Source: Porogramme epimiltina
Lineage: Eukaryota > Basidiomycota > Agaricomycetes > Polyporales > Polyporaceae
Length of the DNA stretch: 64,000 nucleotides
Direction: 5' to 3'
NCBI GenBank assembly: GCA_900155495.1
Contig: FTLJ01000306.1
Span: forward strand, 54,083-118,082
Shown here: positions 46,586 through 58,375 of the stretch, one piece after another
Numbering within the stretch: the stretch's first letter is position 1
How the letters are laid out: the number at the start of each line of letters is the position of its first letter
The notes under the pieces: generated by a model
Database searches by the model: none
Told to the model about the DNA's origin: nothing
Seen by the model: the letters and a program-made list of their open reading frames with translations, nothing else
Program-made: the position numbers and the translations under genes

Positions 46586-47313
46586 GGTGATGAAGAGGGT
46601 GAGCTTGAGTGAAGACTGAAGGCGATTTTGGGAGTGGAGCTGAGCGATGCGGGGGAGTGCGCTGCTGGGCATCTGTACCTTCGTGTGGAGTCTTTTATAC
46701 TTTGGTGCTCCATGGTATGTCGTATGCCGAGAATACGTCTCGCGGGCCGGGAAGGCTTCGACGAGCGTATGGTGATCACAGGATCACGCGGATAGTGCCC
46801 AGAAGCTGTCCGTGACGGAGTGCGGGCCCTAGAAGGCCGCCTTTCCACCCCTTGGTCGCCATTGTGGGATGCCGACATCACGACGCAGTGCTCCATACGT
46901 ACGCGCGTGCACTGCAAGATCCCCGAAAGCCTTGCTTCGGCCATTGGAGGCATCCACACCCCGTCTTCCGCCCGGCGGCATATGGCAGAAGCGTGATGAA
47001 GCAGCAGCAAAATGGTGAGAGAATTAGCGGCGCTGACGTTGGATCGATTACGCAGTATCCGAGCACATGCACAGCTACACCGGGTATGAAGCCCTTGTGC
47101 GACCTCCGTCAAAGGAGCAGATCTTCGGCCCACTATGATCATATATGTGGCTCTGGGGTTGGACAGGTCAAAGGGCACTACAAATCACAGACAGTATCAC
47201 CAAGACGAACAGCCGATCCAGCACTTCTTGACCAATCTGTCACTGCTTGCGCCGCGACCAAAGGGACACCAAGGGGTTGCTTCGAGAGAGCGCAGGATGT
47301 AGCTTTGGAACGC
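46586..47313. other. Intergenic region between cerato-platanin 1 and HsbA-like 1
   Basis: This holds the cerato-platanin promoter and the HsbA-like 3' UTR. No further gene is seen. Confidence 0.4.
46693..46699 (-). promoter_or_regulatory. TATA box of cerato-platanin gene 1
   Basis: TATAAAA on the minus strand about 110 bp upstream of the start codon. Confidence 0.6.
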
Positions 47314-48204
47314 TCAGCTCTCGTACGTTGAAATCGCTTCCGCGAAGGACTGATCCAACTGAGCCTAGGGAAGTACACAGCAAGACGTCAGCTGTCTTAG
47401 CACGCCCAGCAAGGTCCGTGGGACGTACTAGCAAACCGTCAACTGTATCTTCTTCGGTCGGAACGAGATCAATGACAGCATGAGAAAACGACTGCAAGAT
47501 TTGCGCGATGTTAATCTATCTCCATTATCCTGTGATGCCTCTAAGGACTCACGTCAATCGCGAGTTGGAGATCGTCCAAAGCGTCGGCGAACGACGCGTC
47601 GAGGTCCTCCTGGCTCGACACGAGGGGCTATGTGGAACAGATTATACGACCATCAGTGGATCCCAATGGGCCTTTGCACGATTCCACATACATGCTGTTC
47701 AATGATGGAATTGAGGAGCGCCCTACAGTCAAATTAGATTCGACACAGACAGTAGAACGACAGGTATCGGGGGTATTGGTACTTACGTATTGACGGCAAC
47801 GAAACCTTGAAACTCAGTAGCAATCTCTTCAGCGGGAGACGCGGGGAAAGGGGTGGTAATCTATGCTCATAGGTAAGATACGTGAGGCCCAGATAATATA
47901 GAGACTCACAGCCTTGATAGTATCAGTAAACTGAGTCGTCGTAGTAGTGATGTTCTGGAGCCCTTCAACTATGACCTATACACATACTAAGAGTGTATTC
48001 ACAATGAGGTACGAAAAACCATACCGGGCCTTGGTCCGCGATGTTTGTATCATCGAGCTGCGAAACCTGAACCTGAACACGGTTGGACGCGTCGCCAATG
48101 GTCGTGATAGCATTGATCACTGTGTTCTCATCCTGGGCTGCCGCACCAACGATGCCCATGAGGACGACGCTGGTAACGGTGAGGATCTGACCCAAAAACT
48201 TCAT
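47314..48204 (-). CDS. HsbA-like hydrophobic surface-binding protein 1
   Basis: HsbA-type proteins are secreted, adsorb to hydrophobic surfaces and can recruit cutinase-like enzymes. Seven exons (48204-48025, 47975-47910, 47860-47787, 47722-47692, 47627-47553, 47491-47429, 47364-47314) give 179 residues. The signal peptide is MKFLGQILTVTSVVLMGIVG. The mature part is an amphipathic helix-rich protein without cysteine motifs: NTVINAITTIGDASNRVQVQ, QNITTTTTQFTDTIKA, DASFADALDDLQLAI and a C-terminal LDQSFAEAISTYES. The seven-exon model was checked against the paralogue at 56054-56983, which has the same exon pattern and nearly the same exon sizes. A TATAAAA box lies at 48295-48301. Confidence 0.82.
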
Positions 48205-49111
48205 GACTGTGGGGATTTGGGAGGAGAAGCTGGGCTGGAAAGAGGTGTAGGATTCGAGCGAAGTCGAATGGGGATCCAGTAAAGAGGGCTTGCGTTTTAT
48301 ACCAAGCGATTAGTGACTCGCCAGAGGGTTTCTGTAAAGGCGTTAAATTTGATGGCTACGGGAGAGAACGGAACAGAGGACGAACCCTTTACCGCATTGT
48401 GGCATAACAGAGCGGCTACCCATCTACGTCAATCTCAAGAAGAATGTGGGGAGCAGGCACCGGAGGAGGTTGCACGGGGGAATTTTCGGCGGTGCTATTC
48501 GCTCCTGTCCATGGGAAGTCGGCCTATGGAGGGTTATGGTGTTACAAAGATCCTTCGGGAGGGAGAATGGAGCACGGTGCATTGGAGGCCAACTCCGTGA
48601 AAGTCAACATGACCACCAATCCCCTGCTTACGAGGGACGCCTTCCAAGTATCAACCGTTGAGGTAACGGTCAACGCGTGCTTACGATGAAGGCTGGGTGG
48701 TACCGGTGTGGCGGCTCAGCATAAACAGAAATGTCATGATCTGGGAGACGTACTAGGTAGACGTAAACGCAGTGGTCTCCGAACGGTGGCGGGGGTTGGA
48801 CATTTGTGTTCGATAGCCTGGAACGAGTAAGGCTTCCTAAGCTCATCGCGTCGCGAAACAGACTATTGCCGTTGAAGGGTGCTGAAGCCCACAGGAACGC
48901 ATTTCACGGCTTCCTTTTGTCCAATTCATTAAAATAATTTATATGTATTCCAGAACTAAGCAGGGAATTGTATGAGAGATTTGCCATTGCGACTATCTGT
49001 AGACACTCACCAAGCAACACAGTCCACTGAACGGCCAGAAAATGTCACTGAACATAATCCCGTTCCCACAAAAATAAACGTATAAATGTTCTAAGGCTTC
49101 CGTCTTACGCT
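48205..49111. other. Intergenic region; no gene seen
   Basis: Upstream region of HsbA-like gene 1 and 3' region of the ABC transporter. Short frames only. Confidence 0.4.
48295..48301 (-). promoter_or_regulatory. TATA box of HsbA-like gene 1
   Basis: TATAAAA on the minus strand about 90 bp upstream of the start codon. Confidence 0.6.
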
Positions 49112-52100
49112 CTACCGGCGTTCGCGGACCTTCAGCCACACGATAAACACCACTCCGACGGCGAATCCAGCGATGAACGCGAACAGAACAAGCACATCTC
49201 TATAGTAGTTGTTCTGCCCGAACCCGAACAACTAGAAGACGGCGTGCGTCAGCACGGGGCCAAGTCCAACCCCCCGGGGAAAGGACGCACCGTTTGCATG
49301 ATCAGTGCCGCCGAGACATCCACCGGCACGCCCTCGAGCGAGTCTTTGATCATCAGGCCAGAGCCGACTTCGTTCACGGAGAGAGCTTCGAGCGTGTACT
49401 TCAGGGGACAGAGCCATTGCAGCCACCGGAGCACCGGCGGGATGTCGTTCAAATGGACGAAGAAGCCTGCGTACGTCATCTGGTAGAGCGCAGTGAGGGC
49501 GGAGATGAGGATTGCGATGCCTCCGTTACGGAAGAGGCAGGCAAGCAAGAAGTTCTGGGCACGCCATCGACGCACGTGTGAGTATCCGTGCTGTCGCGGT
49601 GTCGTGGGGCGGTGGACTTACGAAAAGGGTCATGGCGAGCGTATATAGAACCAGAATGAAGAGGAATTTGAAAAAATGCGCGGCGTCCGCGGCGAGGCCG
49701 GCCATCCAATACGTGCTGCAACGCTTCATCAGTGATTTGAGCAAAGAAAAAAGGGAATCAAACACACATGGAAGATACGATGATGGTTGGAATGATGCGT
49801 AGAGGCAAGACATCGAACACGAATCGAGACAGAAGCCAGGCTGTAGGGCTGCATGGGAACTATTAGTTAAAAAAGAAGGGGGGATTAATCAACCACCAAC
49901 CTATAGTAGGATGCCGATCGTTCTCGGAGAAATAGCGGCCGGATTTCTACAACGTTGTACAAGGCGCTGAGGGACGAGAAGGCAATAAGTGCACCCTACG
50001 AGAGTATGATGAGCCACAAAGTCAATTGTTTAATTTTGATTCTATTCGGCATACCAGGAAAAACAAGCAACCGACTCTGGACTGGAACCCGGCAATTGTA
50101 ATGTCCGTCTGGAAATACAGACCCCCTACCGAAGAGATCAGCCGCCGGCACAGAGAGAAGAGGAATAGCACTTACCACAAAACACGCCCAGCACCGACGA
50201 GATGGCTACATGAGCCAAAAACAACGTTTTGTCCCTCCTTAGGATCTTCCACTCCCTCCCGGAGAGTACCTCGAGTTGTGTCAAGAACGTCGCTGCGTAA
50301 TGTGTCCGTCGGGGCCACCACCAGCGCTCCGATCGGGTCATGTTCCGAACCGACTGGTCTGAATCCCCAACGAACCCTTTCTCCGCATTGTCCGAAGGCG
50401 AGGAAGAATGGGCCCGCATGCCACTCCCAGTGTCGTTCCCGAGCGGGAAGAGGCTGACGGGCGGGTCCGACGCGACATCGAGGAGGTAGTCCGCAACGTT
50501 GTACCCCTCGGTGTACGCGATGCCTTGCGCGGAGAAGTGCTCGGCCGGGCTGAACCCACCCGGCCCGGAGTACAACGCGCGCCCATGGGAAAGCACGAGG
50601 ATCTGGTCGAACGAATGGTAGAGCTGGGAACTATGCGGCGCACGGTGAGCACGGAGAAGGCTGCAGAGACGGGCCGACGCACCTCGGCTGATGAATAGAC
50701 GCAATCACCGCCGTAGGAGCGTCCGGGTCGTGCGCGAGCGCGTGGAGCACCTTCGCGACCTTTGCCGCGGACACGGAGTCGAGGCCCGAAGTAGGCTCGT
50801 CGAGGAGAAGCACGTCCGGCCTCGCGACGAGCTCCAGCCCAATGCTGACCCGCCGCATCTCGCCTCCGCTTATCCCACGCTTCTCTCCGTCCCCGATGCG
50901 GACGTGGCGCAGGTGTGCGATGCCGAGCTTGTCCATGATGTCGTCCACCCGCGCGCTCTTCTCCGAGTCGGGAACGCCCTCAGGGAGGCGGAGGCGCGCC
51001 GCGAAGAACAGCGCTTCGTGGACGGTGAGCATAGGGGGGAGGACGTCCTGCTGGGGCACGAAGCCCACGCGAGGGGGGCGGCTGTCCACTCCGGGGAAGG
51101 AGACGTTGCCCGTGGTCAGCCCAGACTTCTGCTTCCGCGCAAGGATTTCGATGAGGGTCGTCTTCCCTGCACCGCTGGGGCCGAGGATTGCCATCATTTG
51201 ACCTGGAACGACGCGTCCGCTGACGTTGTCGAGGATGACCTTCTGAGTGGCATCGTCTGTAGGGCGCCGGCGGAGAGAGAACCCGGACGCAGGTTGGGAA
51301 ACGAAATAGCTAACGTCGGTCCACGAGACGGCGACGCCACCCGGGGGCGTGAGATTGTTTGCGCCTTGCTTCCGCGCACGGCGCTGAGAAACCCAACCTA
51401 AGGCAAGTAGGGACAGGGCAAGGCCGATGAGGCCCCCAACAACCGCAAGGCCAGCGATGACTCCCGAGCTGAGAGACGAGCCACCTCCGCCGGTGTCGCT
51501 CGAACTTGTGGAGTTGCTCGAAACGGTGTCGATGACGTTTTGCGCGACGCATTCGCCGAACGTGCACCCGCTGAGCGCAAGCCCGCCGGAGCCAAACACC
51601 TGTTGGATGGTGTCCTGTTGGAAGGTGCATGCCGCTGTGTTGTTCTCAGGGGACGGGGCTTCGCAGGAGATGCCGAGGTGGCCGCTCAATGTGTTGATGA
51701 TGCCCGTGAGGTCTGTGAGTTGGACTGCCCCGCAAAAAGTGGTGCCCGAGCGGCACGTGCACTTGAGGTTCTGGCAGTTCCAGTCGGCACTGCCGTCTCC
51801 GTTCCCAAGGTCTTGCGTGCACGAGTCGGCGGTACAGAAGAACTGTTCGACGCCTTGGTAAAATAATTGCGCATACACCGAGCCGCTTGAGCCGAATGCG
51901 GTGGTATTTGGGAGGGGCGTAAGAGAGGGGTTCAAGTTGCGTAAGAAGGTTAGCGTGGAAGTGCCGGGGAACAGAGATTGCAGAGTGGGGTTCTGCCGGT
52001 AAACCCGTTAGCTTAGAAATAGGAACAGAGGTAGATAGGGGGGAAGTAAGACAACCAAGACGTTCTATAAGAGTCTCGACTCTCGCACGGCTACAATTTC

Positions 52101-52641
52101 AGCACGAGCACTTCGTCCCTATTCGAATCCCTCGCCTACACGGGGAGGAAGCGGGTGCCCCTAGGGGGCGCCGTGTTCGAACGCCTCTCGTATTGTATCG
52201 ACATGAGCTTTGGCGTCTCGCGGGTGCATGAAAAGCCAACCCCCTGCCCCCTCCAGAGAACAGACAACGCCTGGAAGATGAACTCACCTGTACGAGACAA
52301 CTCATCTCCCCGGCCGCATACACTCTCGCGGCGACATTGCAAACAATGGTGTTGTTCTGACCGGTGTCCGCGCCCGTCAGAGAGCCTACGGTGCCTTCGA
52401 CGCTGGAGAAACCGGACTGGCATGCTTTCGCCGTTTGGCAGACGTTGCAGCCTGTTCCCGTCCAACCGTCTTCGCACGTGCAGGTGGTGAGATTGGCAGA
52501 TGGTGATCCGCTGGCCAGAGAACGGCTCGATCCTTGGAAGATGGTCCCTCCACATGCAGGCTGAGAGCAGTTGGATCCGCCAAACCCTGGGGGGCAGGCG
52601 CAGGAGCTGCCGTTCGAGATGCCGTAGTTGTCGCAGGACAT
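49112..52641 (-). CDS. ABCG-family ABC transporter (ADP1-like) with EGF-like N-terminus
   Basis: A half-size ABC transporter of the G (White/ADP1) type: a Cys-rich lumenal region, one NBD, then membrane segments. Nine exons (52641-52288, 51992-50683, 50630-50176, 50125-50055, 49995-49901, 49848-49768, 49715-49622, 49554-49291, 49231-49112) give about 947 residues. EGF-like modules include CACPPGFGGSNCSQPAC and CTCEDGWTGTGCNVC. A membrane segment (VIAGLAVVGGLIGLALSLLA) follows. The NBD has Walker A GPSGAGKTT (near residue 389), signature ISGGEMRRVSIG, Walker B VLLLDEPTSGLDS and the H-loop ASIHQP. The last exons encode six-helix TMD segments and end VWLKVRERR. The start is uncertain: ATG 52641 lacks a signal peptide, so a 5' exon may be missing. 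Substrate unknown. Confidence 0.88.
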
Positions 52642-53111
52642 GGTACTGAGCCAGAGGGGGGCTGTCAGCGGGCGTGTCGCGGGCGGTTGAGTGGCATGGG
52701 CGTCGATTTTTAACAAGACCGAGGATCTTCTAGCTTCTACGACGGAAATGAACGCGAAGTGGGAACAGCGGATGTGCGACGGGGCGGAGGTGGAGTCGGT
52801 CTCTCGGGGTCGGACACAGTGCGGGAGGACGCGCCCCTCACAGCTTTTGCCTTTCTGGGAGCGGGGCCCCGAACCGGAGAGGCACGGCCCGCGAGACGGG
52901 TCGCTGGCCCGCGCCGTCCACGTGACCTGCTATACGTGTCGCCAGTGCGCAGTTGTCGCGCGCGCGACTGGCTTGGCGCGTCACTCTTCCTCCCCTCCCC
53001 CCACTTACACTCGTTTCTTTCGGTCGTTCCTGAGCTCTTCAACGCTCGGTGCGTATTGCTGTATGCACACGCTATGCCCTGACTCATGAGGTATTCCAGG
53101 AATTGCAAACC
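52642..53111. promoter_or_regulatory. Divergent upstream region of ABCG and OST48 genes
   Basis: This 470-bp stretch may also hide a first exon of the ABC transporter carrying its signal peptide. I could not identify one with confidence. Confidence 0.4.
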
Positions 53112-54778
53112 ATGCGTCTTCTCCGCAAGCTGCTGCTGCCAGTCCTGGCACTGGCCAGCCTTGCGTTGGCACGGTCCAGCACTGGTGACTCTATCTTGGT
53201 ACTCCTCGACCCTTCTTTGAAAAAGGAGAACTTCTCTGTCTTCTTTGGTGATCTTGAAAGTGCGCATACTTTTCAAATGTCTCCCCGGCTGCGTCTGACC
53301 TAGCACCTTGCTCTCTAGAGAAGGGATACAAGCTTACGTTCAGGGCTCCCAAGGAAGCTGCTCCCGAGGTCATCAAGGACGATGTGGCACAGTTCGCGCA
53401 GGTCATCCTCTTCTCGCCTGAGACTAAGAGTACGTACCTTCAACGCTCAGAACATTGGCGTTGTCTCAACTAGCCATACAGGCTATGCGTCGGACGTCAC
53501 GCCTCAGTCTCTCGTCTCCCTCCTCTCCAAAAACACCAACCTCCTGATTGCTCTGTCGTCAAAGCAGACTCCCCTCTCTTCCCTCGCACCGGAGTTCTCC
53601 CTCATCCTGCCGCCTCCCGGGACCCCCCTCATCTCGCACTTCCCCAAGCGCGACACCCCTGCGACGGTCATCCCTGTGGAGGCCCCGCGGGCGCACCACA
53701 TTATCACCCCTAACCTCCCTCCCGTCTGGTTCTCCGGCGTTCCCCAGGCGCTGGGCAGCAACCCGATGCTCGTCCCGTTCCTGCGCGCACCCGCGGAGAG
53801 CTTTGCCTCAGACGCGGACAGCGACGCGGGCGCAGACGCCCTCGTCGAGGCCGCAGAGAAGAGCGGCGAAGGTCTCTGGGCGGGCAGCTCCCTCAGCCTC
53901 GTCACGGGCTTCCAGCCCACCGGGAACGCGCGCGTGACCTGGGTTGGTGGTGTCGAAATGTTCAGCGACGAGTTTATGAACAAGGAGGTCTCCAAGTGCG
54001 TGTCTTCGGTCTTTTCTCGCAGCCCTTTGTCGGTGGTGCGCTGGCGGGCGAGTGGGGCGCAGTAGACGGCATGCTAAATATAGCTCGTTGCGCGTGCAGG
54101 GGCGTCAAGTCGGGCAACCAGCAATTCGCGCGCGATGTCACGGCCTGGACGTTCCAGGAGTCTCATGTCCTGCGCATCGACCAGGTCGAGCACCACCGCG
54201 TGAACGAGACTCTCCCCCAAGAGACCTACACGACCAATGACCAGGTGGTAAGTATCGATTATCATTGTCCCCAGTCAACATATTAATAGCTTTGCAACTA
54301 CGTGTAGACCTTCACGGCGTACATCTCGCAGTACGACCCCGAGACCGACGTCTGGGAACCATACTCCGGTATCAAGGACATGCAGCTCGAGTTCACGATG
54401 CTCGACCCGCATATTCGCACGGCGCTTCCCCCCGTCGCCGGCGAACCCGGTAAATATTCAGTCACGTTCCGTGTTCCCGACAGGCACGGCGTGTTCAAGT
54501 TCGTCGTCGACTACAAGCGTAAAGGGTACGCCTGCACGTCAATACGTCTCGTCCACATACTCATCTTCTGGCCATCCAGATTGTCATACCTCTCGAGCTC
54601 GACCGTCGTCCCAGTCGTGCCCCCGCGGCACGACGGTTACCCGCGTTTCCTCAGTGCCGCTTGGCCATACTATGCCGGCGCATTCAGCACAAGCGCAGGA
54701 TTTGTGTTGTTCGCCGCTCTTTGGCTCTCCGGTGAGGACCGTGAGCCAAAGAAGAGCAAGAGCTCCAAGACGGAGTGA
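53112..54778 (+). CDS. WBP1: Oligosaccharyltransferase 48 kDa subunit (OST48/WBP1)
   Basis: OST48/Wbp1 is an essential ER-membrane subunit of the oligosaccharyltransferase that N-glycosylates proteins. Six exons (53112-53259, 53319-53429, 53482-53995, 54100-54247, 54308-54525, 54580-54778) give 445 residues, normal for the family. The signal peptide is MRLLRKLLLPVLALASLALA. Conserved segments are SILVLLDPSLKKENFSVFF, VTWVGGVEMFSDEFMNKE, GNQQFARDVTAWTFQESHVL, YTTNDQVTFTAYISQYD and PDRHGVFKFVVDYKRKG. The C-terminal transmembrane segment (YAGAFSTSAGFVLFAALWL) precedes a Lys-rich cytosolic tail (EPKKSKSSKTE). All junctions are in phase. It sits at the centre of the mirrored secreted-protein genes but is itself single-copy here. 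Confidence 0.95.
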
Positions 54779-56053
54779 GCGTCTCATGTATTCGCAGCCG
54801 AGATATATATTGCTTTTTCAGGATCTGTAGCGACTAGAGATGCGCCGGCGGTGTGTTGCAGTCATGGCTCCGACCGACGCAGCGTAGTGTGTGGGTATTG
54901 TGGGGGATCGACTACCCATGATTTGGTTGAGCCATAGGACCCCCTACACGAACGACCAGGCTCCCGAGCTTGAGAGACGAACCCTCAACATGACGCTAGG
55001 ATTGCATCACAGCTCGATTCCGGGCCGAATTTGATCCAGATTGCGCATGGACGGTCATCTTCTCCCTCCGATAACCCACTGCTGCAAGTGAGCTGTTTCT
55101 CACCCCCGCTTGCCCTGCCTATATCTGAGTGTTGTGTAGCTCACGCCGCCGCCACGTTTGTCTGCGAAAGGCCAAGCGTATTGATCGGCATGCCCTGACG
55201 ATCTGGGCAGGCCATAAGCAAATCGTGGCCAGCGCGTGGTGTACAACAGTCCACTGACAGGTGCTCGTTCAGAACTTGCGCCTCTAGTCGGGGCCATAAC
55301 GACCGACGCAATGCGACCACTCAAGTCGGCATAAACTGCCAAGCATCTTCATCTCGGAATACACGCTGCTCCGAGAGACTCATCGGACATGACCGCCGGT
55401 GGCCGCGAGGCACCTTTCGGAGCGTTCGCCGAGTCCAGACTCCGATGCTAACCACCACCACTTCCCTGCCGGCAGGCTCCAGGGAAGCTTGACTCATCGG
55501 CAACCCACCAGCGTTTTTCCAGGTTTGGGTTCGGACTTGCGTGTGCCATCTAAAACGGTACCTATTCCTCCTATAAGCCCTCAGGTGACGACAGCTGACG
55601 CAATCCAGTACTATCTCCCACGTGCGGTTCTCTCCACCGCACATGTTAGGAGAGCAACAAGTTGGCCTTTGTCGGCTCTTCGAGCGCACGGTCATGCTAT
55701 GCCCGGTGTGGTGCACCGTTCACGGGGCCTCGACGTTGCGTCAACATATTCAACATTGCAAAGGCGTTTGCCCTCAGTCGCTGAGGCATGGCTCGCTTGT
55801 GTCGACAGACGTCAATGGAGGAGTTTTCCCATTCTGAATCGGGCAAGTTCATCTACCGACACTAAAGGTCTGGAGAGCTGTGGTCAGCAGTGACGCCTCG
55901 CACAGGCGCATATACGGGGTAACAAGCCGGCTTGTCCCCTTGGGGGCGTGAAGTAGTATAAAAGCCCAACTGTATCTTGCGGTCCTCATTCGACACCGCT
56001 CGAACCAAGTAGTCCCAGCCCGAAGCTTTCCCCCAGTCTCGACGCACTCGACC
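54779..56053. other. Intergenic region; no gene seen
   Basis: This 1.27-kb stretch between OST48 and HsbA-like gene 2 holds the HsbA promoter with its TATA box. No coding exon or RNA gene is recognisable. Confidence 0.4.
55957..55963 (+). promoter_or_regulatory. TATA box of HsbA-like gene 2
   Basis: TATAAAA about 90 bp upstream of the start codon, the same spacing as in HsbA-like gene 1. Confidence 0.6.
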
Positions 56054-56983
56054 ATGCAGTTCTTCAGCAAGATCTTCACCATTGTCGCCGTCGTTGCCCT
56101 CGGCGTTATCAGCAGCCGCGCTCAGACCCTCGACACCGTCACGACCGCAATCACCACCATCACCGACACCTCCTCGGGCTTGCAAGTTACCGTCGCGTCC
56201 CTCAATATCACCAACTTCCCTACGAGTGGCGGAGTGAGCACTTTCCCCTCTCCATTACCACTACGGCTAACTTTGCATCTACAACAGAAAATTGCTACCG
56301 GGCTCAACAACATCATCTCTATCACCAACGAATTCATCCAGGACATCACCGTCGTCAGCTTATTTTCCTTCCCATACTTTTCCCCGTTGTTCTCACATAA
56401 CGATATTCTTCCGTTATAGCCTAACCCTACGACGTTCGGTGACTCGGACGCACAAACCATCGTCGACGCCCTTACTGACCTCGTCAAGGTCCACCAGTAA
56501 TGGCCGCATTTCCTCCCTTCATGCGTCATTAACTGACCAGACGCATTCGAAACTAGGTTCCTCTTGTCCACTATTATTGGAAAGCACGTACGTATCGACA
56601 AGGATCGTCCCTCACACCTGCTGCTTTCTAACGCCAAGTCGCCTACCCCAGTCTCTCGCCGCCCAGTTCTTCTTCACCGCCCCCATTGCCGCCGCTCTCC
56701 GTAGCCTTGAATCGGTCATCGACGTACGTACCGTTTCGCAGCTTACCCCTTCGCCACCAGATTAATCTCCTGGCGGTTGTACCCTGCCCTTAGACCATTG
56801 CCCTGGACATCATTGCGCTCATCCCCACTCAGGCCGACGCTGGCCAGGGTCAGCTCGTACGTCCCTTAAGTTTCCTTACGATCGCCGGAGCTGGGGCAGA
56901 GGTGTCCCCCGACTGATTGAAATGCTGTGTGATAGACCATGTTGGACGCCTCATTCTCGGTGTCCATCCAGACGTACTCTTAA
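56054..56983 (+). CDS. HsbA-like hydrophobic surface-binding protein 2
   Basis: This is the inverted paralogue of the gene at 47314-48204. Seven exons (56054-56233, 56288-56353, 56420-56496, 56557-56587, 56652-56723, 56794-56856, 56936-56983) give 178 residues. Exons 1, 2, 4 and 6 have exactly the same lengths as in gene 1 (180, 66, 31, 63 nt). The signal peptide is MQFFSKIFTIVAVVALGVIS; the mature part has LDTVTTAITTITDTSSGLQV, FFFTAPIAAALRSLESVID and a terminal LDASFSVSIQTYS. Exon 2 ends at a weaker GTCAGC donor. Protein identity to gene 1 is visibly low outside the fold pattern, so the duplication is old. Predicted secreted surface-active protein. Confidence 0.82.
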
Positions 56984-57958
56984 GAGCGGCCGAATAACGA
57001 TAGACTCGCCTCGAACTTGGGTGGCTCGGAGCCATGGTGTCTCCGCAAGTTTCGAAGGCTCGCATTTGGCTTGGAGTTTTCGCGTTATGTCAGATCACCT
57101 TCGTTATATGACGTTTGTTTTCCAGTCGAGCTCTTGTCGATCCAATCATATGGCTGTTAGGTCTAGGTTGCATCTATCGAAATCGCCGCCCCAGGCCTTT
57201 TCTCTGTTTGCGTTTGCACGAGAGCATACAAGACTTGTCAGAACCCAATGCTCACTAATACCAATGGTGTCGGCTCCCGAAGTCCCGGCAGCTTTGATGT
57301 ACACGCTCTGCCTCCACTCGGTCATCATACTTGCGAGGCCCTCGGAGCCCTCTCCATTCTGTCTTGGCCCGGGATCCTATTCGTTCTCGCAAGCCTAACC
57401 GAGGCTCGAGGGCCTCGAGAACGTTCCCTAAGGGGTACGTCTGGACCCATCACCGGGCCACCAGCACCCGCGCGGGACTCGATGCCCGCGTCCTCGGCTC
57501 CCAGAATTGGTTCGCCCGCCCCTCTGCCGGCGGCGTCCATGCGCTGCACAGCGTCATCCGGATCCTCTCGAGCACCCCTGTGCTCTGGACGCCTCCCTGG
57601 AACGCGCTTGCGTCCTCGGGCGGCGGTCCTATGACCGAAAACACCACGGGGCCACTCTTTATCCTGAACTGACATCACCCCGCGATGAATCCCCGCACGC
57701 CGCGCGAGGGGTCGAGAAGGCCGGTGCCAGTTGCGTGAGCACTGGCAGGGCCATCGACGGCCGACGCACTGCTCGTCGATGAGCTCCATGTGCAATGCGC
57801 AACGCCTCCGCCAGGGTGTATAAAAGGAGGACACGAGCTCGCTGAGTCTCCAGCAGCAGCTCTCATCCGGCCTACGCTCATCCTTTCCCGTCCTCGTCCT
57901 TCTCCGGACTCAACTCTTTCACGACTCCTTTCACGCCACCCTCATCCACGCCCACACC
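56984..57958. other. Intergenic region with cerato-platanin 2 promoter
   Basis: No gene is seen. The right end carries the TATA box and a pyrimidine-rich leader of cerato-platanin gene 2. Confidence 0.4.
57829..57835 (+). promoter_or_regulatory. TATA box of cerato-platanin gene 2
   Basis: TATAAAA about 125 bp upstream of the start codon, in a TGTATAAAAGGAGG context. Confidence 0.6.
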
Positions 57959-58375
57959 ATGCAGTTCAAGGTCCTCGCGCTCGCGCTCCTCGCCGCCGCC
58001 GCCCCCGCGCTCGGCGTGACGCTCTCGTACGACGAGACGTACGACAAGTCCTCGGGCTCCCTCGCGAACGTCGCGTGCTCTGACGGCTCGCACGGGCTGC
58101 TCACCAAGGGCTTCAGCACCTTCGGCTCGCTCCCCCACTTCCCCAACATCGGCGGCGCGGCGGCGATCGCGGGCTGGAACTCGGCGTCGTGCGGGACGTG
58201 CTGGCAGCTGACGTACAACGGCAAGAGCATCAACGTGCTCGCGGTCGACCACGCCGCGTCGGGCTTCAACATCGCCAAGGCGGCGATGAACTCGCTCACG
58301 AATGGGCAGGCGGAGAAGCTGGGCCGCATCGACGTGACGGCGAAGCAGGTCGCGGCGTCGAAGTGCGGTCTCTGA
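57959..58375 (+). CDS. Cerato-platanin family protein 2
   Basis: A single-exon gene for 138 residues, the same length as gene 1 at 46169-46585 and very close in sequence. The signal peptide is MQFKVLALALLAAAAPALG, and the mature protein starts VTLSYDETYDK. Motifs include VACSDGSHGLLTKGFSTFGS, PHFPNIGG, GWNSASCGTCWQLTYNGKSI and LAVDHAASGFN; the C-terminus is ASKCGL. Four cysteines are conserved. Codon choice is strongly GC-ending, as expected for a highly expressed gene. With HsbA-like gene 2 it forms the mirror image of the pair at 46-48 kb. Confidence 0.94.
   Translation: MQFKVLALALLAAAAPALGVTLSYDETYDKSSGSLANVACSDGSHGLLTKGFSTFGSLPHFPNIGGAAAIAGWNSASCGTCWQLTYNGKSINVLAVDHAASGFNIAKAAMNSLTNGQAEKLGRIDVTAKQVAASKCGL

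Noticed and set aside
47240..47497. 85-residue unspliced frame at the 3' end of HsbA-like gene 1
   Set aside because: The paralogue shows an intron here, and splicing restores the conserved STYES-type C-terminus.
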